Origin: Corynespora cassiicola
Lineage: Eukaryota > Ascomycota > Dothideomycetes > Pleosporales > Corynesporascaceae
DNA length: 64,000 nucleotides
Assembly (NCBI GenBank): GCA_022059125.1
Contig: JAEUWY010000020.1
Coordinates: 1,178,001-1,242,000, forward strand
Direction: 5' to 3'
In this document: positions 10,355 through 21,751 of the stretch, one piece after another
Numbering within the stretch: the first letter of the stretch is position 1
How the letters are laid out: each line of letters starts with the position of its first letter
Translations under genes and position numbers: made by a program
The notes under the pieces: model-generated
The model's database searches: none
What the model was told of the DNA's origin: nothing
Seen by the model: only the letters and a program-made list of their open reading frames with translations

Positions 10355-12711
10355 ATGGAATTTAATGCGGTTCAGCAGTAAGGCCCTCTCTGTGTGGTCT
10401 CGACGACCCATCTTGGCTCCCACACATGCTGACTGCGTATAAAGATATCGACCATCGTCATCGTCTAATAGATCCTTCACCATCAACCAACCTTCCCATC
10501 GCCAAGGTCCGCAGATGATGTACCCTTACGGTGGCATCCCTCTGCATCAACAGCAGCAGCACCCCCACCCCCACCAACAGCAGCAACAGACACATGCTGT
10601 CCAGCAAGCGTCAAGACCTTCGCCGCCCCAGTCCACGTGGGCGGTACCACAGACCCACTATCCCAATTACCAGATGCAGCGGCCTCCCATTCCGGGCAGT
10701 AGAGAGGAGTCCGAACAGATGATGACCAAGACCGACGTCACTGCCTCCCACTCTCCCGCCATGCACGCAACTACTTTCCGCAACAGCATGAATGGACACG
10801 ACGGCCTTGGGAACACTGATTACTTTCAGGGCGTCATCGACACCAGTAAGTCGTTTGCCTCGTTTCCGCGCAATTCCGACCCAACTAACCCACCTAGGTC
10901 CGTGGGGCCAGAAAGTATGCGAGGAGCTGGAACAATTTCCGTCAATGGACCCAGACATGGCCGAATTCCATCATGGACTCATGGGCCACGATGAGAATAC
11001 GCCCATCATCGACCTGAGACAGTCGTACGGTATCGAACAGCAGGAAGGAGACGGCATGGGATCCTTCAACCCCACTGCCTCTCGCCGCCTTTCCGAGTCG
11101 TCCTTTTCCATGTCCAGCACCGGAGGAGTATTGCCTGAGGTATCCACCTATGAAGATTTGGGTTCCTCCGAGGCAGTTTCATACGCGTCGGATTGTGAAG
11201 CATGGAACAACCTCGAGCCCACGCCAAGCCTGCTCTCCCCCCTCGCCTCGCCTCGACGTCCGCAACACGACAACGTTGTTCGGAGTGGGAGCCGGTCTCG
11301 TGCATCGCCTGCACCTCACAATAATGTTCGATCGTCGCCTTACACCATGGATAGCGGACGCTTCAAGAGGTGGTCTACCGGACATGCTCCGACCTCGACG
11401 CCTGTCAGCTCACGTGCACTAGCCCAGGTTCAGGATCGATTTGCGCCTTACGGACCTCGTCTTAATCCGCATCACTCGATGCCGGCCTATCCTCCGAGTG
11501 CTCTGAACAATTTCGGCCTTCACGCACAAAACGTGTTGTACTCGCAGACACAGCCTCAGCCACACCCCTTGCAATCTAGCAACCCTGCCCTCTTTGCCTC
11601 TCCGGACCACCCGTTCCACCTCGAGGTACCACGACCACTTCCGTCGCAAGGGCTCTTCCGCCTCTTGCAAAGCAACGCAGACCGGCATGGCGGGTGCTCG
11701 TCGCATTTTGCGGATCTATCCGACCCTCCGGATCTCTACTCTTCTTTGCACGAGGAGCCATCCAACCCCCCCGAATCCGATATGAATCCTTCGGATCCTG
11801 AGCTCGTGCCCCACGAACAAGATCTACGCTTCGCCGGAGATTTGTATACCCCGCGTTGGGTCCGTGGCCACGGCAATAAGCGCGAGGGTTGGTGCGGACT
11901 TTGTAAGCCCGGGCGATGGCTCGTGCTCAAGAACAGCGCTTTCTGGTATGACAAGTCATTCACCCACGGTGTAAGCGCTGCTACAGGCGCCGCATTCCAA
12001 GGTCCACAGGAAACCCGCCGCACCGAAGGCAATCTCGATGTCTGGGAAGGACTATGTGGAAGCTGCGGCGAGTGGATTGCGCTCGTGAGTAGCAAGAAGA
12101 AGGGAACCACGTGGTTTAGACATGCATACAAGGTTCGTCATTTCCCAGTCTTGCATGCATGCCTTTGGCGCCAATGCATGCGACTTGCATTCGTCAAGGT
12201 GTCACAAATCCAACCGTACTGACCTTTACAGTGCCACACTCATCCCAAAGTCAAAGATGGGCCCAAGCGCCGCCGTGAGACTCAAAGCGTGCGCGCCCGT
12301 GCCGTTTCCTCTGCATCGACAGCGTCTTCAACATACCCAATGGCCAAGGAGTCCTCGCAAGAACCAATCAACCACCGCCATTCCACGCCGATTCCAACTT
12401 CGATGCATTCGCTCGGCATGTCGATATCTACGCCCCAGCCGACATCAACACCACAGCCGCATTCGTATCCCAATACGACGTCCTACCCGACGCCAACGAG
12501 CGCAATTTCTATGCATCCACAGCACTCGCATTCCGATCTGACATCAACTCCCAAACAAGAACCAGTAGTCGGTCTCTTCCCCTCACCCTTGCAGAGCATG
12601 CACACATTTTCGGGTCACGGGCAAGCGAATCCCTCTCATGCAATTAGCGAGCCAGAGCTTGTTGGCATGAGGACATCAAGCGCACTCAATTCGCTAGCCG
12701 GTATGATTTAG
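10355..12711 (+). CDS. Rua1-type transcription regulator (Rua1 C-terminal domain)
   Basis: Four coding exons: 10355-10377, 10472-10845, 10898-12132 and 12232-12711. They join in frame to 703 residues. Splice signals are GTAAGG/TAATAG, GTAAGT/CCTAG and GTTCGT/TACAG, with CTGAC or CTAAC branches. The tiny first exon (MEFNAVQ) was chosen because splicing from it reaches the same frame as the MMYPYGG continuation; starting at ATG 10515 is the alternative. Residues 1-430 are low complexity (His/Gln runs, Ser/Pro-rich). Residues about 440-550 match the Rua1 C-terminal domain: PRWVRGHG, CGLC, a WYD..THG segment, GLCGSCGEWI, then WFRHAYK-CH, where the third intron splits before CH. The Cys/His set looks zinc-binding. 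In Ustilago, Rua1 activates the ustilagic acid cluster; roles of ascomycete relatives are mostly unknown. Nuclear location is expected. The C-terminus is Ser/Thr/Pro-rich. Confidence 0.85.
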
Positions 12712-15700
12712 GACTGCCTTACCACAAAAGGCATGCTGTCCTACATTTCGCTCACCGATCACTTGTACTATTCGGCATTGTTCTACATCGCGCAGCGGTT
12801 TCGACTGCGAGTGCAAGTGCGAGTGCAATTGCATAGCAGCGCGCGGCATTCCGATTGCCGTCAGCAGTATCATTTTATCCTTCTTCACAAGCAATTAACT
12901 CTTTGTGTGGGCTTGATTGGCGTTCATGGGTAGATTGGGCGGCTTCGGCATCGACGAGTATTCGTTTCCGGTCTCGGTTCACCAGTCTAGGAGAACTACA
13001 TCCATAGGGGAGTGCGGTCTGTTTCAGTTGGTTTTGGTCTGTTATTGTGCAAGGGGTACGCACATGGTTTGATTCAGCGTTGTTTTTGGCTTGCTCTTGC
13101 CCTTATTCACCTTTTTCTCTCACGTCACGACAGTATTGGCCCACAAAGCCTTGTAGTTGTATGTCTTATGGGACAGGGGAAAAACTTTGGGGTTTCTTTT
13201 CTTTCAAGCTTTCGCTCTTAGGCATACGATGGCAATCGGCCAAAGGGATATGAACATGGGAGCATTGTTTGTTTGCTTTTCGAATTTTGTTATCATTTTT
13301 CTCTTTGCCACTTTTCGATTTCCTCTGGCGATGCTTCACATAGGGCTCGCACGCCGGCTAGCGGTGCGGCCTCACGAGTCAACGATTTCGTACCTCCAGC
13401 TAGCGTCAGGTATCCCTCTCCCCGCCCCTCCTTGCGATGCTAGCCTAGCTAAGCATGACGCGGCTCTTTCACACGTAGGTAGGTCTCATGTAGATAGAAG
13501 CGTTGCTTGGCACTCACTACCATGAAAAAACATTTAAAACCTGCACTACTTAAAATCGTTCTGCTATCATATCTCCTCTCCTCTTAAGTTTGCAGTGCGT
13601 GAGGCGAAACGGACACACAACACAAGGGTCCCACTTTATTGACCAACATGTCGTCTTCTCCACATTGCGAGCACAAGTAAGCGGTCAAAAGAGGTAGTAT
13701 ACGAGATGTATGCCCAATCCAACGGGTCAGCCGTGGTAAAAGGTGGTGGAGACACCATACAGCATGCGACCCAGGTACACCGACACGACCATCCCTCCAC
13801 CCTCCCACGCCGAAACCTCGTGACCCACGACCACGACATGTAGCGGTGAGTGACAGACAAGACAGGCAGCCCGACAAACAGGACCGACAGGCAGTCATCA
13901 AACGCACCCCTTCTTCCCGCCCGCCCTCTCTCGATCGACACGCTCTTCCCGATGTCCCTGCACACCCCATCCAGACCCCGCGGTCGGGTTCCCTCACACC
14001 CTCCGCACCCGAATACGACAGCGTATTACAAAAGCCTTACGAACGCGCTCGCTCGCACACGGCCGGCCTCAAAGACGGCCTCAGCCTGGAGGCGACCCGT
14101 CTGACGCTCGCAAAAAGGGACCCTTGAAACGCGATCCCGTCGCAGAGGTCGATCATGCTGGTGCGGAGTCTCCGCCGCGCTGGGTGCGAAGGTCACGAGG
14201 GCGCGCGGGATGCCGCCGCTGTTGCCGCTGCAGGTTGCCATGGGGGTTGACTGTCTCATGCCGCGGCCGATGGTGCCGCGAGGGTCGCGCACAGAGAGAG
14301 GGCTATCCAGGAGGGGAGCGGGAGCGAGTAGGTTTCCAGGCGAAGGAGGACCCTCCGGCCGGCGGGCAGTGGACGGGCGTGCGAAAGGAGAAGGAATGCG
14401 CCCTATTAGTCCCAGCTGGCAGTGAGATGTGACGCCCGCTCGCACGTCGGTCGGCCTGCGGTTTGCACACGGCTTTTCTTTTGTGCACTGGGGGGCTGGG
14501 CCTTGGTACGGGTCAGGCGCAAGAGGTGGGAAACTTCGTCCGCAAGAACCATCACACGCCACCTTGAGCCTCAACTACAGGGCTTAGGGCTTGGGGGGGG
14601 TTCCGAGACCCCGGATGGAGAGAGAGAGCTTCTTGGACTTTATTATTCTTCCCACGCGTCAACAGGGCTTGGCTGACTCGTGGTGCGTGGACGGACGGGA
14701 GATGCGAACGCTGTTCGCGCAGCCTCGTCGCGAGGTGCGGTGGTCGGGTCTCGGCCGAGCGATCGCGTTTGAGAAGCGTCTCTGATTGTTCTGGAAACAG
14801 GTTCCTCAATCGCAACACGATTCAGTTGGCTGCCTTGTAGCCCTGCGGCCCTGCAGCCTTGTTTTTCTTTTCATAGCAACGACGAGAGTTAATAAAGAAA
14901 GTGGAGGCCATTCGTGTACATCTCTTAGCGGTGGGGGGTCCGGTCGCAAGCAAACTGTATCAACATCATTTCAATTCTCGAACCATAACGCCTGGGCAAG
15001 ACCAAAGGGCTCGGCAACGGCGAAGCTCGTATTCGGGACCCGGAACTTGGGAATCTGAAAAGGCGTCGAGTGCCATGCATTGACGAGCATGCAGAAAAAA
15101 GTAGGTGTTGATGAGCATCAACCGCCATCCGTTTTCAGAGGTACATCCGCTACGCTGCAATGCGGCCAATTCCACAAGCTTGCTTCCTTGCTTGCCGTAG
15201 GAACTTTCAAGTTCCGAGCCATTCGAGATTTTGCAGTGGAAATTGCCGTGATGGCATCATGCTGTGCTAATGCGACGGTGAGATGAGCCACACCTGACAC
15301 GCCGGCCTCATGGCAGCACATGCGGGTAAAATGACGGCTGGATTAAGATTTCAAATGGTATGTTCACCCGCTTTCTCGGGAAATGCCAATACCAAGGATA
15401 TACGTAGCGGGATGATTGGTGGCAGTAAAAGACCCTATGCGGAAACTTAACATGGACGGCTTTCATTTGGTTAACCGACTACGCCTGGTGGGTATCAGAG
15501 GTACAGCCCAAATCGCTCTCGGTGTAACGTTACTTACCGACAATGGCCAACAATTCGTCCTTGATCGTAAAGACGAAATGAGGCAAGACCATGGTTACAC
15601 CAGTGGGCTACTTGTAGCAAATGCGATAGCTTCTGAATGCATCCTATATCAAGTGGCAACTGATAGCTGGGTTGATAAGGAACTGCGAGACCAAGCACTC

Positions 15701-15800
15701 TGGCAGTCAATGCCTTCACCCAGGCATGCACGCCGTTTGTCCTTCCTCCGATGCAGGATGCGTGTATCGGATAGTCGGGCAATGTAGAAGATATTAGAGG
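12712..15800. other. 3.1 kb stretch without a supportable gene
   Basis: The first 800 bases are T-rich and look like the 3' flank of the Rua1-type gene. The rest has short frames on both strands with no domain, no start or stop logic and no consistent splice chain. A minus-strand fragment around 15595-15540 (MVLPHFVF..., ending at a GTAAGT) reads somewhat like an exon, but no partner exon was found. A weakly protein-like plus-strand frame covers 15416-15787. Nothing here meets the standard for a gene call. Confidence 0.5.
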
Positions 15801-16206
15801 CATGCAGCAGCATTCCTGCACACCGAAATGATCCGAGATGCTGTGCAACTGATATTGGGAGATCTTGTGAATGAGAAGTATTTTTTTTCTCAGCTGCACC
15901 TGTGTCGATGGAAGGATTGGGTCGAAACGAAGGACCGCAAATCTTAGCTTGTTGCGAAGATGCACAGCAGGCACTCTTCGACCTGCCCCACCCAAAAGAG
16001 CCAATTGAGTGGTATACCGCCATACTTTGACTATAAGTTGGTCAGCTGGCCCAGCGGAACCAAGTATAGTATGTTGTGGTACAATCAGAGCGGCCCAGAA
16101 GTCGATTACATCTCCCTCTTCGTCTGTGGACCAAATACGAACATGGACATCAGACGGAGAAACTTTCTAGATTCTGCTGATGTTGGCACCATATTATGGC
16201 TTTGAG
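15801..16206 (+). pseudogene. Frameshifted coding relic of unknown family
   Basis: Three overlapping reading frames take over from each other with protein-like sequence. Frame 1 (15801-about 15900) reads HTEMIRDAVQLILGDL. Frame 2 (about 15908-16030) contains ALFDLPHPKEPIEWYTA. Frame 3 (about 16018-16206) contains KYSMLWYNQSGPEVDYISL and ends GTILWL-stop. No intron of workable length fits between them. The first switch lies at a T8-9 homopolymer, a place where slippage or a sequencing error is likely. The most economical reading is a small gene of about 130 residues with two frameshifts. I do not recognise the family. A sequencing artefact cannot be excluded. Confidence 0.4.
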
Positions 16207-16258
16207 TCGGCATTATCACCACCAAGGGAAAGGTTGCAGACATGTTGGCGGAACTAGT

Positions 16259-17271
16259 CTAGTCGCAGCCACATCCTGGTCTGGCTCGGCTTCGATGCTG
16301 GCGATAGGTCTGCAAGATAACGGTGTCCAAATCTTCTGACTCGAGTCCAAGGGTCTGGTTGGCATTGTGGCTACGGAAACTGTCGCTCGCGCTGAGTCGG
16401 TGGTCATACAGGATACTCCGTTCGAACAAAACCATGCCGGAGTCGGTAAGACCCATTTCAATTCTTCTTTTGCCTTCTCTTACACAGTCCTCGGAATCGG
16501 AATAGCTAAGGGCCCAAGTGGTGCCCATTGTCTTTTCCAGAATTCCCTTTAAGGTTTCCGCGCATGTCAACGTGCCTGCCGTATACAGAAACTGATTCTT
16601 CACTTGGTCCCAAAGCTCAATGACGCGTCTTACAACAAGCCCTACTCTTTGAGAACTTGTTACGGGAAACTCATCGACACCATTTCCAGGAATATTAGCG
16701 CTCTGCCATTCAAAGTCAAAGCCTAGAAATCCATTCAATAGTGCTTCATCTATAATCACACCGACGGCGATGGCGACCCATTCAAGATGAACATTCGACT
16801 GGGAAACAGTACGAAGGTGGTCGATGACTTTGGCTCGTTCAACATAACGTGGTACTCGTCTTTGGACGGGCACGTTTAGGGTATCGTTTGCGAACTCGCA
16901 AGGAATAAACCGGCCAACACCTGCAGCAACTGCAGCGTCGATGAGGCGGGCCTGGAAGTCGAAACTGCCACCATAAAGTGTACTAATGGCTAAATCAGCG
17001 CCAGTCAAAACAACCTTTAGAGAATCGGAAGAAAAGTCGGAAACCCTATGTCCGACTGTATCCGATGCAGCAAGATGTGGAAGCCATGGCCTTTGAGACG
17101 GGTATGTCACTACGAAAATGTTATATTGCGACACTCTATTGGTATTCGATGGAGAGAGCAGGGCATCGAGAATAGTGAACGAGAGATGGCCGTCCTTTCG
17201 TAGAGTAAGTAGGTGATGCGGCATAGATAAGGATTACCTACTCCGATGATGACGATGTTCTTGATGGTCAT
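16259..17271 (-). CDS. NmrA-like / isoflavone-reductase family NAD(P)-binding protein
   Basis: Exon 1 is 17271-17242 (MTIKNIVIIG) and exon 2 is 17194-16259. They are joined over a 47 nt intron (GTAGGT...AAAG), giving 321 residues. The beta-strand plus IIG at the N-terminus and the following GHLSFTILDALL are the Rossmann start of NmrA/isoflavone-reductase proteins; the glycine motif is slightly shortened, so the first splice site could be off by a few bases. Downstream, the pattern ISTLYGGSFDFQARLIDAA, then GVGRFIPCEFAND, is characteristic of the family, which includes NADPH-dependent reductases and redox sensors. The typical catalytic Lys region reads ERAKVIDHLR. The substrate cannot be predicted. 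Cytosolic. The gene is head-to-head with ATP8, about 640 bases apart. Confidence 0.8.
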
Positions 17272-17907
17272 CTCAAGAGAACGGACGATACATTGGAATG
17301 ATGATTAGGTGGATGAGGATAGCAAGCGATCGAACTTTTATGCCGACAAAGCACTATCCAGACGGATAATGGGTTATTTTAGGGTTATCCAGCTGTATGG
17401 AGTGATATGCGTCTATCAGAATCGGACCTTTGCTTGACGTGCCGAGTAGTCCTGTTGATGCGCTTATACTGGCATGAAAAGCTCGCGATAATGCCGGAGA
17501 TGTAACCGCAGGAATAGCAGGCCGGACGATCGATGAAATCAAGCAAACGGCTGTCAAAATGATACACGCAGAACAAGTGGAGTCTCAAGTCGCCAATAAA
17601 TCACGTTGTGTGCAATGATTGTGATGCGGGTGCGGGTCAAGTTGGTTCGTGCGCATCCGTCTGTCCTGCAAGAATGGTGATACACGTGATCTGGAGTCTT
17701 GGCTTCGGCTGCCGCGATCTCAATCTTTCGCCGACGACCTTCCTCACCACCGACCTGCCTCCCGACCCCAACGCCATCATTCACCATCTCCTCGGGCCGT
17801 ATATCCTCCATCCAGTGCGTCAATTCCACTCCCCGGAGCTCCAAAGCCTCAATTGGGGCCCCGCAAGCGCGCGCTGACCCGCAGTTTTCCTCGAAGCAGA
17901 GCCCACC

Positions 17908-18282
17908 ATGAACTCCGCACGCCTTTTCCGCCCGCTCGCCAGGGCCGCCTTCCGCCAGCCCGTCCGCCCCTCGGTCATGGCGCGCCCTGCCCTCGTTGCC
18001 AGCCAGGCTCAGGCCCAGAAGGAGACCGCTCCCCAGCAGATGGTGCGCCCTCCCCAACAACAATACAGGAGAGACTGAGAGAGCAGCTCCGCTAACCCGT
18101 AACCTCCCGGCGAACAGACGATCCTCAAGTCGGCCATGCCGCAGCTCATCCCCTTCTTCTTCGTCAACGAGACCACCGTGGCCTTCGTCCTGCTGCCCTC
18201 GCTCATCTACATTATGTCCAAGTACATCCTCCCCCAGCGCGTCCGCCTCTTCGCGGCCCGTCTGTTCATCAGCAAGCTCTAA
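17908..18282 (+). CDS. ATP8: Nuclear-encoded mitochondrial ATP synthase subunit 8 (A6L) with import presequence
   Basis: Exon 1 is 17908-18042 (45 codons, start context CCCACCATGA) and exon 2 is 18118-18282, joined by a 75 nt intron (GTGCGC, branch GCTAAC, ACAG). The protein has 99 residues. Residues 1-45 are rich in Arg/Ala/Ser with no acidic residue until the end (MNSARLFRPLARAAFR...), a typical matrix-targeting presequence. From Met52 the protein is a complete Atp8 of 48 residues: MPQLIPFFF at its start, one hydrophobic helix (about 65-82), a basic RVRLFAARL segment and the hallmark end FISKL. Subunit 8 sits in the Fo stator of complex V next to subunits a and b. In most fungi it is a mitochondrial gene; several Dothideomycete mtDNAs are known to lack it. 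The intron separates the presequence exon from the core exon. Standard nuclear code works throughout. Confidence 0.9.
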
Positions 18283-19322
18283 GCGCGTGCGCCGAGAGGA
18301 AAATGGGAGCATTTGTGTACAACTAGTCAAAGTGTGCTTGTAGACAATTGAGGAATTGCCCGCTGGCATCCGTACATACTTTTTGGGAGATGCGGAATAG
18401 ATGGATTATGTGAATTGACTGGCTGTTTATGAGACAGACTCAACCCGTGTGATTGGAATGCAAATATCATACCTTGGAGGATATGGAGGACTGAGCCAGG
18501 TCTAGTCATCGGATTGGGGTGAGCTGTCGGGAACTCATCCACCGAGATCGGAACTGCCCACATGCGACTTGTTCCGTCTAGTTCTGCCGACTTCCATTCT
18601 GCATTTTGCAAACTCCGATGATGGGGATCCCGGAAGGCATGATCCTACATCAAATGTTGCATGTGAAATGGGTGTGATTTGGTCATACTCAGGCAACTCT
18701 GAACCTGGAACCAGCTGCCAAGCCGATGACCACACATCCCACCCTTTTTCGGAGTGGACAAGCTCTTGGAATGCTCAAACTACCTTGAAAAAGGATCCCA
18801 GTACTGGCGTGGGCTTGGGCTTTGATGGCTACAAAGTTATGATGCCATACTTGGATCTTGACGAAGCTTGGTTGCCGCATATCTGATGTCAACCCAGCTC
18901 AACCCAACCCGACCCGATCCAGCCCGCATCTAAACCTCCCTACACACGCCCATCCCACCAAACCTACCCCCCTCCGCATCCTAGAGCCCTACACAAAAAG
19001 GCCATGAACTAACCCCTTCTCGTTCCACAGGCAGCCGACGCCCCCATCTCAATGCTGATTGGCTCGGCGCTCCAACACAGATAGCACTACCACCTACTAG
19101 GGAGGCGCAATACCATGACGCGTAGATTCGTGCAGCCGCCCGAAGAGAGTCCAAACGGAGCAGCTACTTAGTAGTTGGATGGGGTATCTAAGTGTGAAAC
19201 TCTCAAGACGTACAAAACCGTCCGTTTGCCCTCATACCCTTCCCTTTCTATGCCCGCCAATACCAATACCCATAAAAAAAAACGCCTTGTAACCTCTAAC
19301 TTTTCGCCCCCTCGTCTGGATT
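18283..19322. other. Intergenic stretch between ATP8 and the transporter 3' end
   Basis: The genes on both sides end here (convergent). A 105-codon plus-strand frame at 18569-18886 has no domain, introns or signal peptide and is not called. Two short tracts near 18895-18935 and 19200-19290 are C/A-rich and probably untranslated. Confidence 0.55.
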
Positions 19323-21292
19323 TCACAACCCAAACTCAAACGTAACCTTTTCATCGCCCTCCCTCCCCCCTTCTGTTGCCTCGGCAAGCCACTCGGCCAC
19401 TTTTCTCGTCCAGCTCACCTTCCCCAACACCCCAATCGCAAGATGCAAAGCCCATCTCTCGTCGTCGAGCGGTCCCCTCCCCGTAGCGCGCTCCTTCTCG
19501 ATATCCGCATCGTCCCACCTGCGCAATAGCTCGCTCCGTCTCGCATTCTCCCTCTTGACGTTGCGCAACAGCAGCACATAGCCGCCGGCCGCGACCGCCA
19601 CACAGCCCAGCGTCCACCAAAAGGGCACAATGTAGCCGTCGGCCGCGTACTTGGGCTTGAAGAGCATGGCTGAAAGGACGCCCGCGAGGTTTCCCCAGCC
19701 GTTGATGCCGAGTAAGAGGGCGCGCTTGCCCGGGGAGGGGGTGTTGCCTGAGAGCCAAGCGACGGTGAGGGGGGATGCGATAAAAGTGCCTGCAAGGAGG
19801 ACGTTGAGGGCGAGGTAGCGGGGGATGGCCCAGGGTTTGGAGGTGGGGAGAGAGACGACGAGGACGAGGCCTATGACCATGATGAGGAGGCCAAAGAGGA
19901 CGGGAATAATGCGCTTCTTGTGCTTGTCGCTGTACGTGGCGAAAAGGTACAAGGTGACGGCGCCGCAGATGTAGGGCGGAGCTGTGAGGAGGTTCACGAG
20001 GGCCGCATTCGGGGAGTCGGTTAGAGGCTCGAGGATGAGGGGGAGGAAGACAGAAAAGGCGTAGCCGGGAATGGCGGAGAGGATGTTGCAGGCGAGAATG
20101 TGCCAGATGGTGGGGGATAGGAAGGCAGATGTGATGTCGTGAGGTGTGAGGCCGCGGTCATGTATCACGGTTGTCCCAGACTTCGTTATCGAGTACGGCT
20201 GGGATGGGTTTAGCAGACCTCGAGACTCTTCATCGTAGTCTCTCTCCTGTTCTGGGTCTTCATGGTGGGTTGTGGCAGAGTCGCTCTGCATTGCGCGATC
20301 CCGAATGACGCGCTCGCTGGCATACTTCCTCTCTGCCGGTGTCAAAAACCATGCCGTCTCCGCGCTGTGCGGAAGCCAAAAGTATCCGACGAATGCCACA
20401 AAGATGGTAAGGCACCCTTCCAACAGAAACAGAACCTGCCAGCTCTGCCATTTGGTGTTCAATTCCGGGTCGCCCTCTTCGCCATGCTCATGTCGATCCG
20501 GAAAGTGGGAGAAGACAAGATAGCTGATGACTCCGCCGAGAGCACCGCCGACTGCCGCCTGGCCGTAGAAGAGTGACAGTCGCCGTCCAAACTCGAAGCG
20601 CGTATAAAAGAGGGAGAGGTAGGACACGGTCACTGGGTAAAAGCCAGCTGTTGCACAGATTAGCATTGCTTGCGATACCCAAGGTCTTGCGACATGTAGT
20701 CACACATACCCTCCAGACACCCGATCACAATCCTCAACGTATAGAGCTGCCACCTCGCGCGCACCCAAACGTGCAGGGCCGTCGACACGCCCCAAAGCAG
20801 CATGCAGCTGGGGACCCAGGCCACCATTCCATATCTCCGGCCTAACGCCGCGCCAACAGGCTGTAGGGCGACGAAGAAGGCAAAGAAGAGGGCAACGGCA
20901 GTGTTGAGGTCTTCCTTGCGCAGTCCAATGTCCGCCGTAAAGTGCGCCGATTCTGCGTTTCCAATCTACGAGTCGGCCGCATGAGCATCCATCCGCAAAG
21001 GGTAGAGAAACACGGATGGTGAATCGCTTACATTGGACTTGTCTAGCGAGTTGAACAGGAACAGCAGCGCGAGGAACGGAAGCAGCAAGCAGTCGAGCTT
21101 GCGCAGGGTGCGGCGGTGAAGCTCCGGGTCGACGTGGAGCTCGCCGTGCGTTGACATGATGGTGGGCAGTGGGCTGGGCGATGGAAGGGCGCTGCGTGCT
21201 TCTTCGGGGGCGTCGTCGCCGCTGTCGCTGCTGCTGCTGTTGTCGCCGTCGTCAGTGCGGCGGGCGACGAGCTCGTATTGCTCCATGGTCAT
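19323..21292 (-). CDS. MFS transporter, anion:cation symporter (Dal5/Tna1-like) family
   Basis: Three exons: 21292-21032, 20965-20710 and 20647-19323. Introns are 66 nt (GTAAGC...CGTAG) and 62 nt (GTATGT...AACAG). The predicted protein has 613 residues with a long acidic/Ser-rich cytosolic N-terminus. ATG 21292 (MTMEQYEL) is the first in-frame ATG; 21286 is an alternative. About 12 membrane helices are evident. The first begins in LRKLDCLLLPFLALLFLFN, followed by the SLDKSN loop that in this family follows TM1. The second exon supplies ALFFAFFVALQPVGA and a family-like CLEAGFYP motif at the exon 2-3 border (allantoate/nicotinate-type permeases have a similar E(A/G)G(F/L)(F/Y)P). The central loop is long and acidic. 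The substrate is probably a small organic anion or vitamin; it cannot be fixed from sequence. Plasma membrane location is expected. Confidence 0.85.
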
Positions 21293-21751
21293 GGACCTGG
21301 TGGGCCTCTCTCGATAAGATGCCAAGACCTGTCACAAGGCCCTCTGCTCGCATGACCGGGGCCGCTCAATCATACGCTCCACCGGACACCCTCTGAACGC
21401 GCATCGTGAGGGTCTGTTGAGCGTGAGGGAAGCTCGACGGAGGTGGACGGGCGGACCATGTTGCTTATCCGCCGAAAGTCAGGGCAGTGGTGACGTTGAT
21501 TGGAAGGGGGGCGGGAAGGTACACAGGGCTGAGGGTTTGGAACTAGGGCGGCCTTAAACTCTTGGAAGCGGCATAGCTTTATCGATTGCTGCTGCCCTTC
21601 GCGTTGTAGGTTTGGAAGCCAACTATGGGTATTATTGTGGCATTGCATCTTATTGAAGGTGGTATCTAAATCTCCACTTGTTACGTGGTGTCATCGGCTT
21701 GCTTTTTTTTTTTTTGCTGCCGCTCCCGTCGCTCCTTGTCATCTACAGGGT

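Noticed and set aside
15416..15787. 123-codon plus-strand frame
   Set aside because: Weakly protein-like; conflicting minus-strand signals in the same place and no recognisable motif.
17554..18369. 271-codon minus-strand frame
   Set aside because: Antisense to the well-supported ATP8 exons; no domain.
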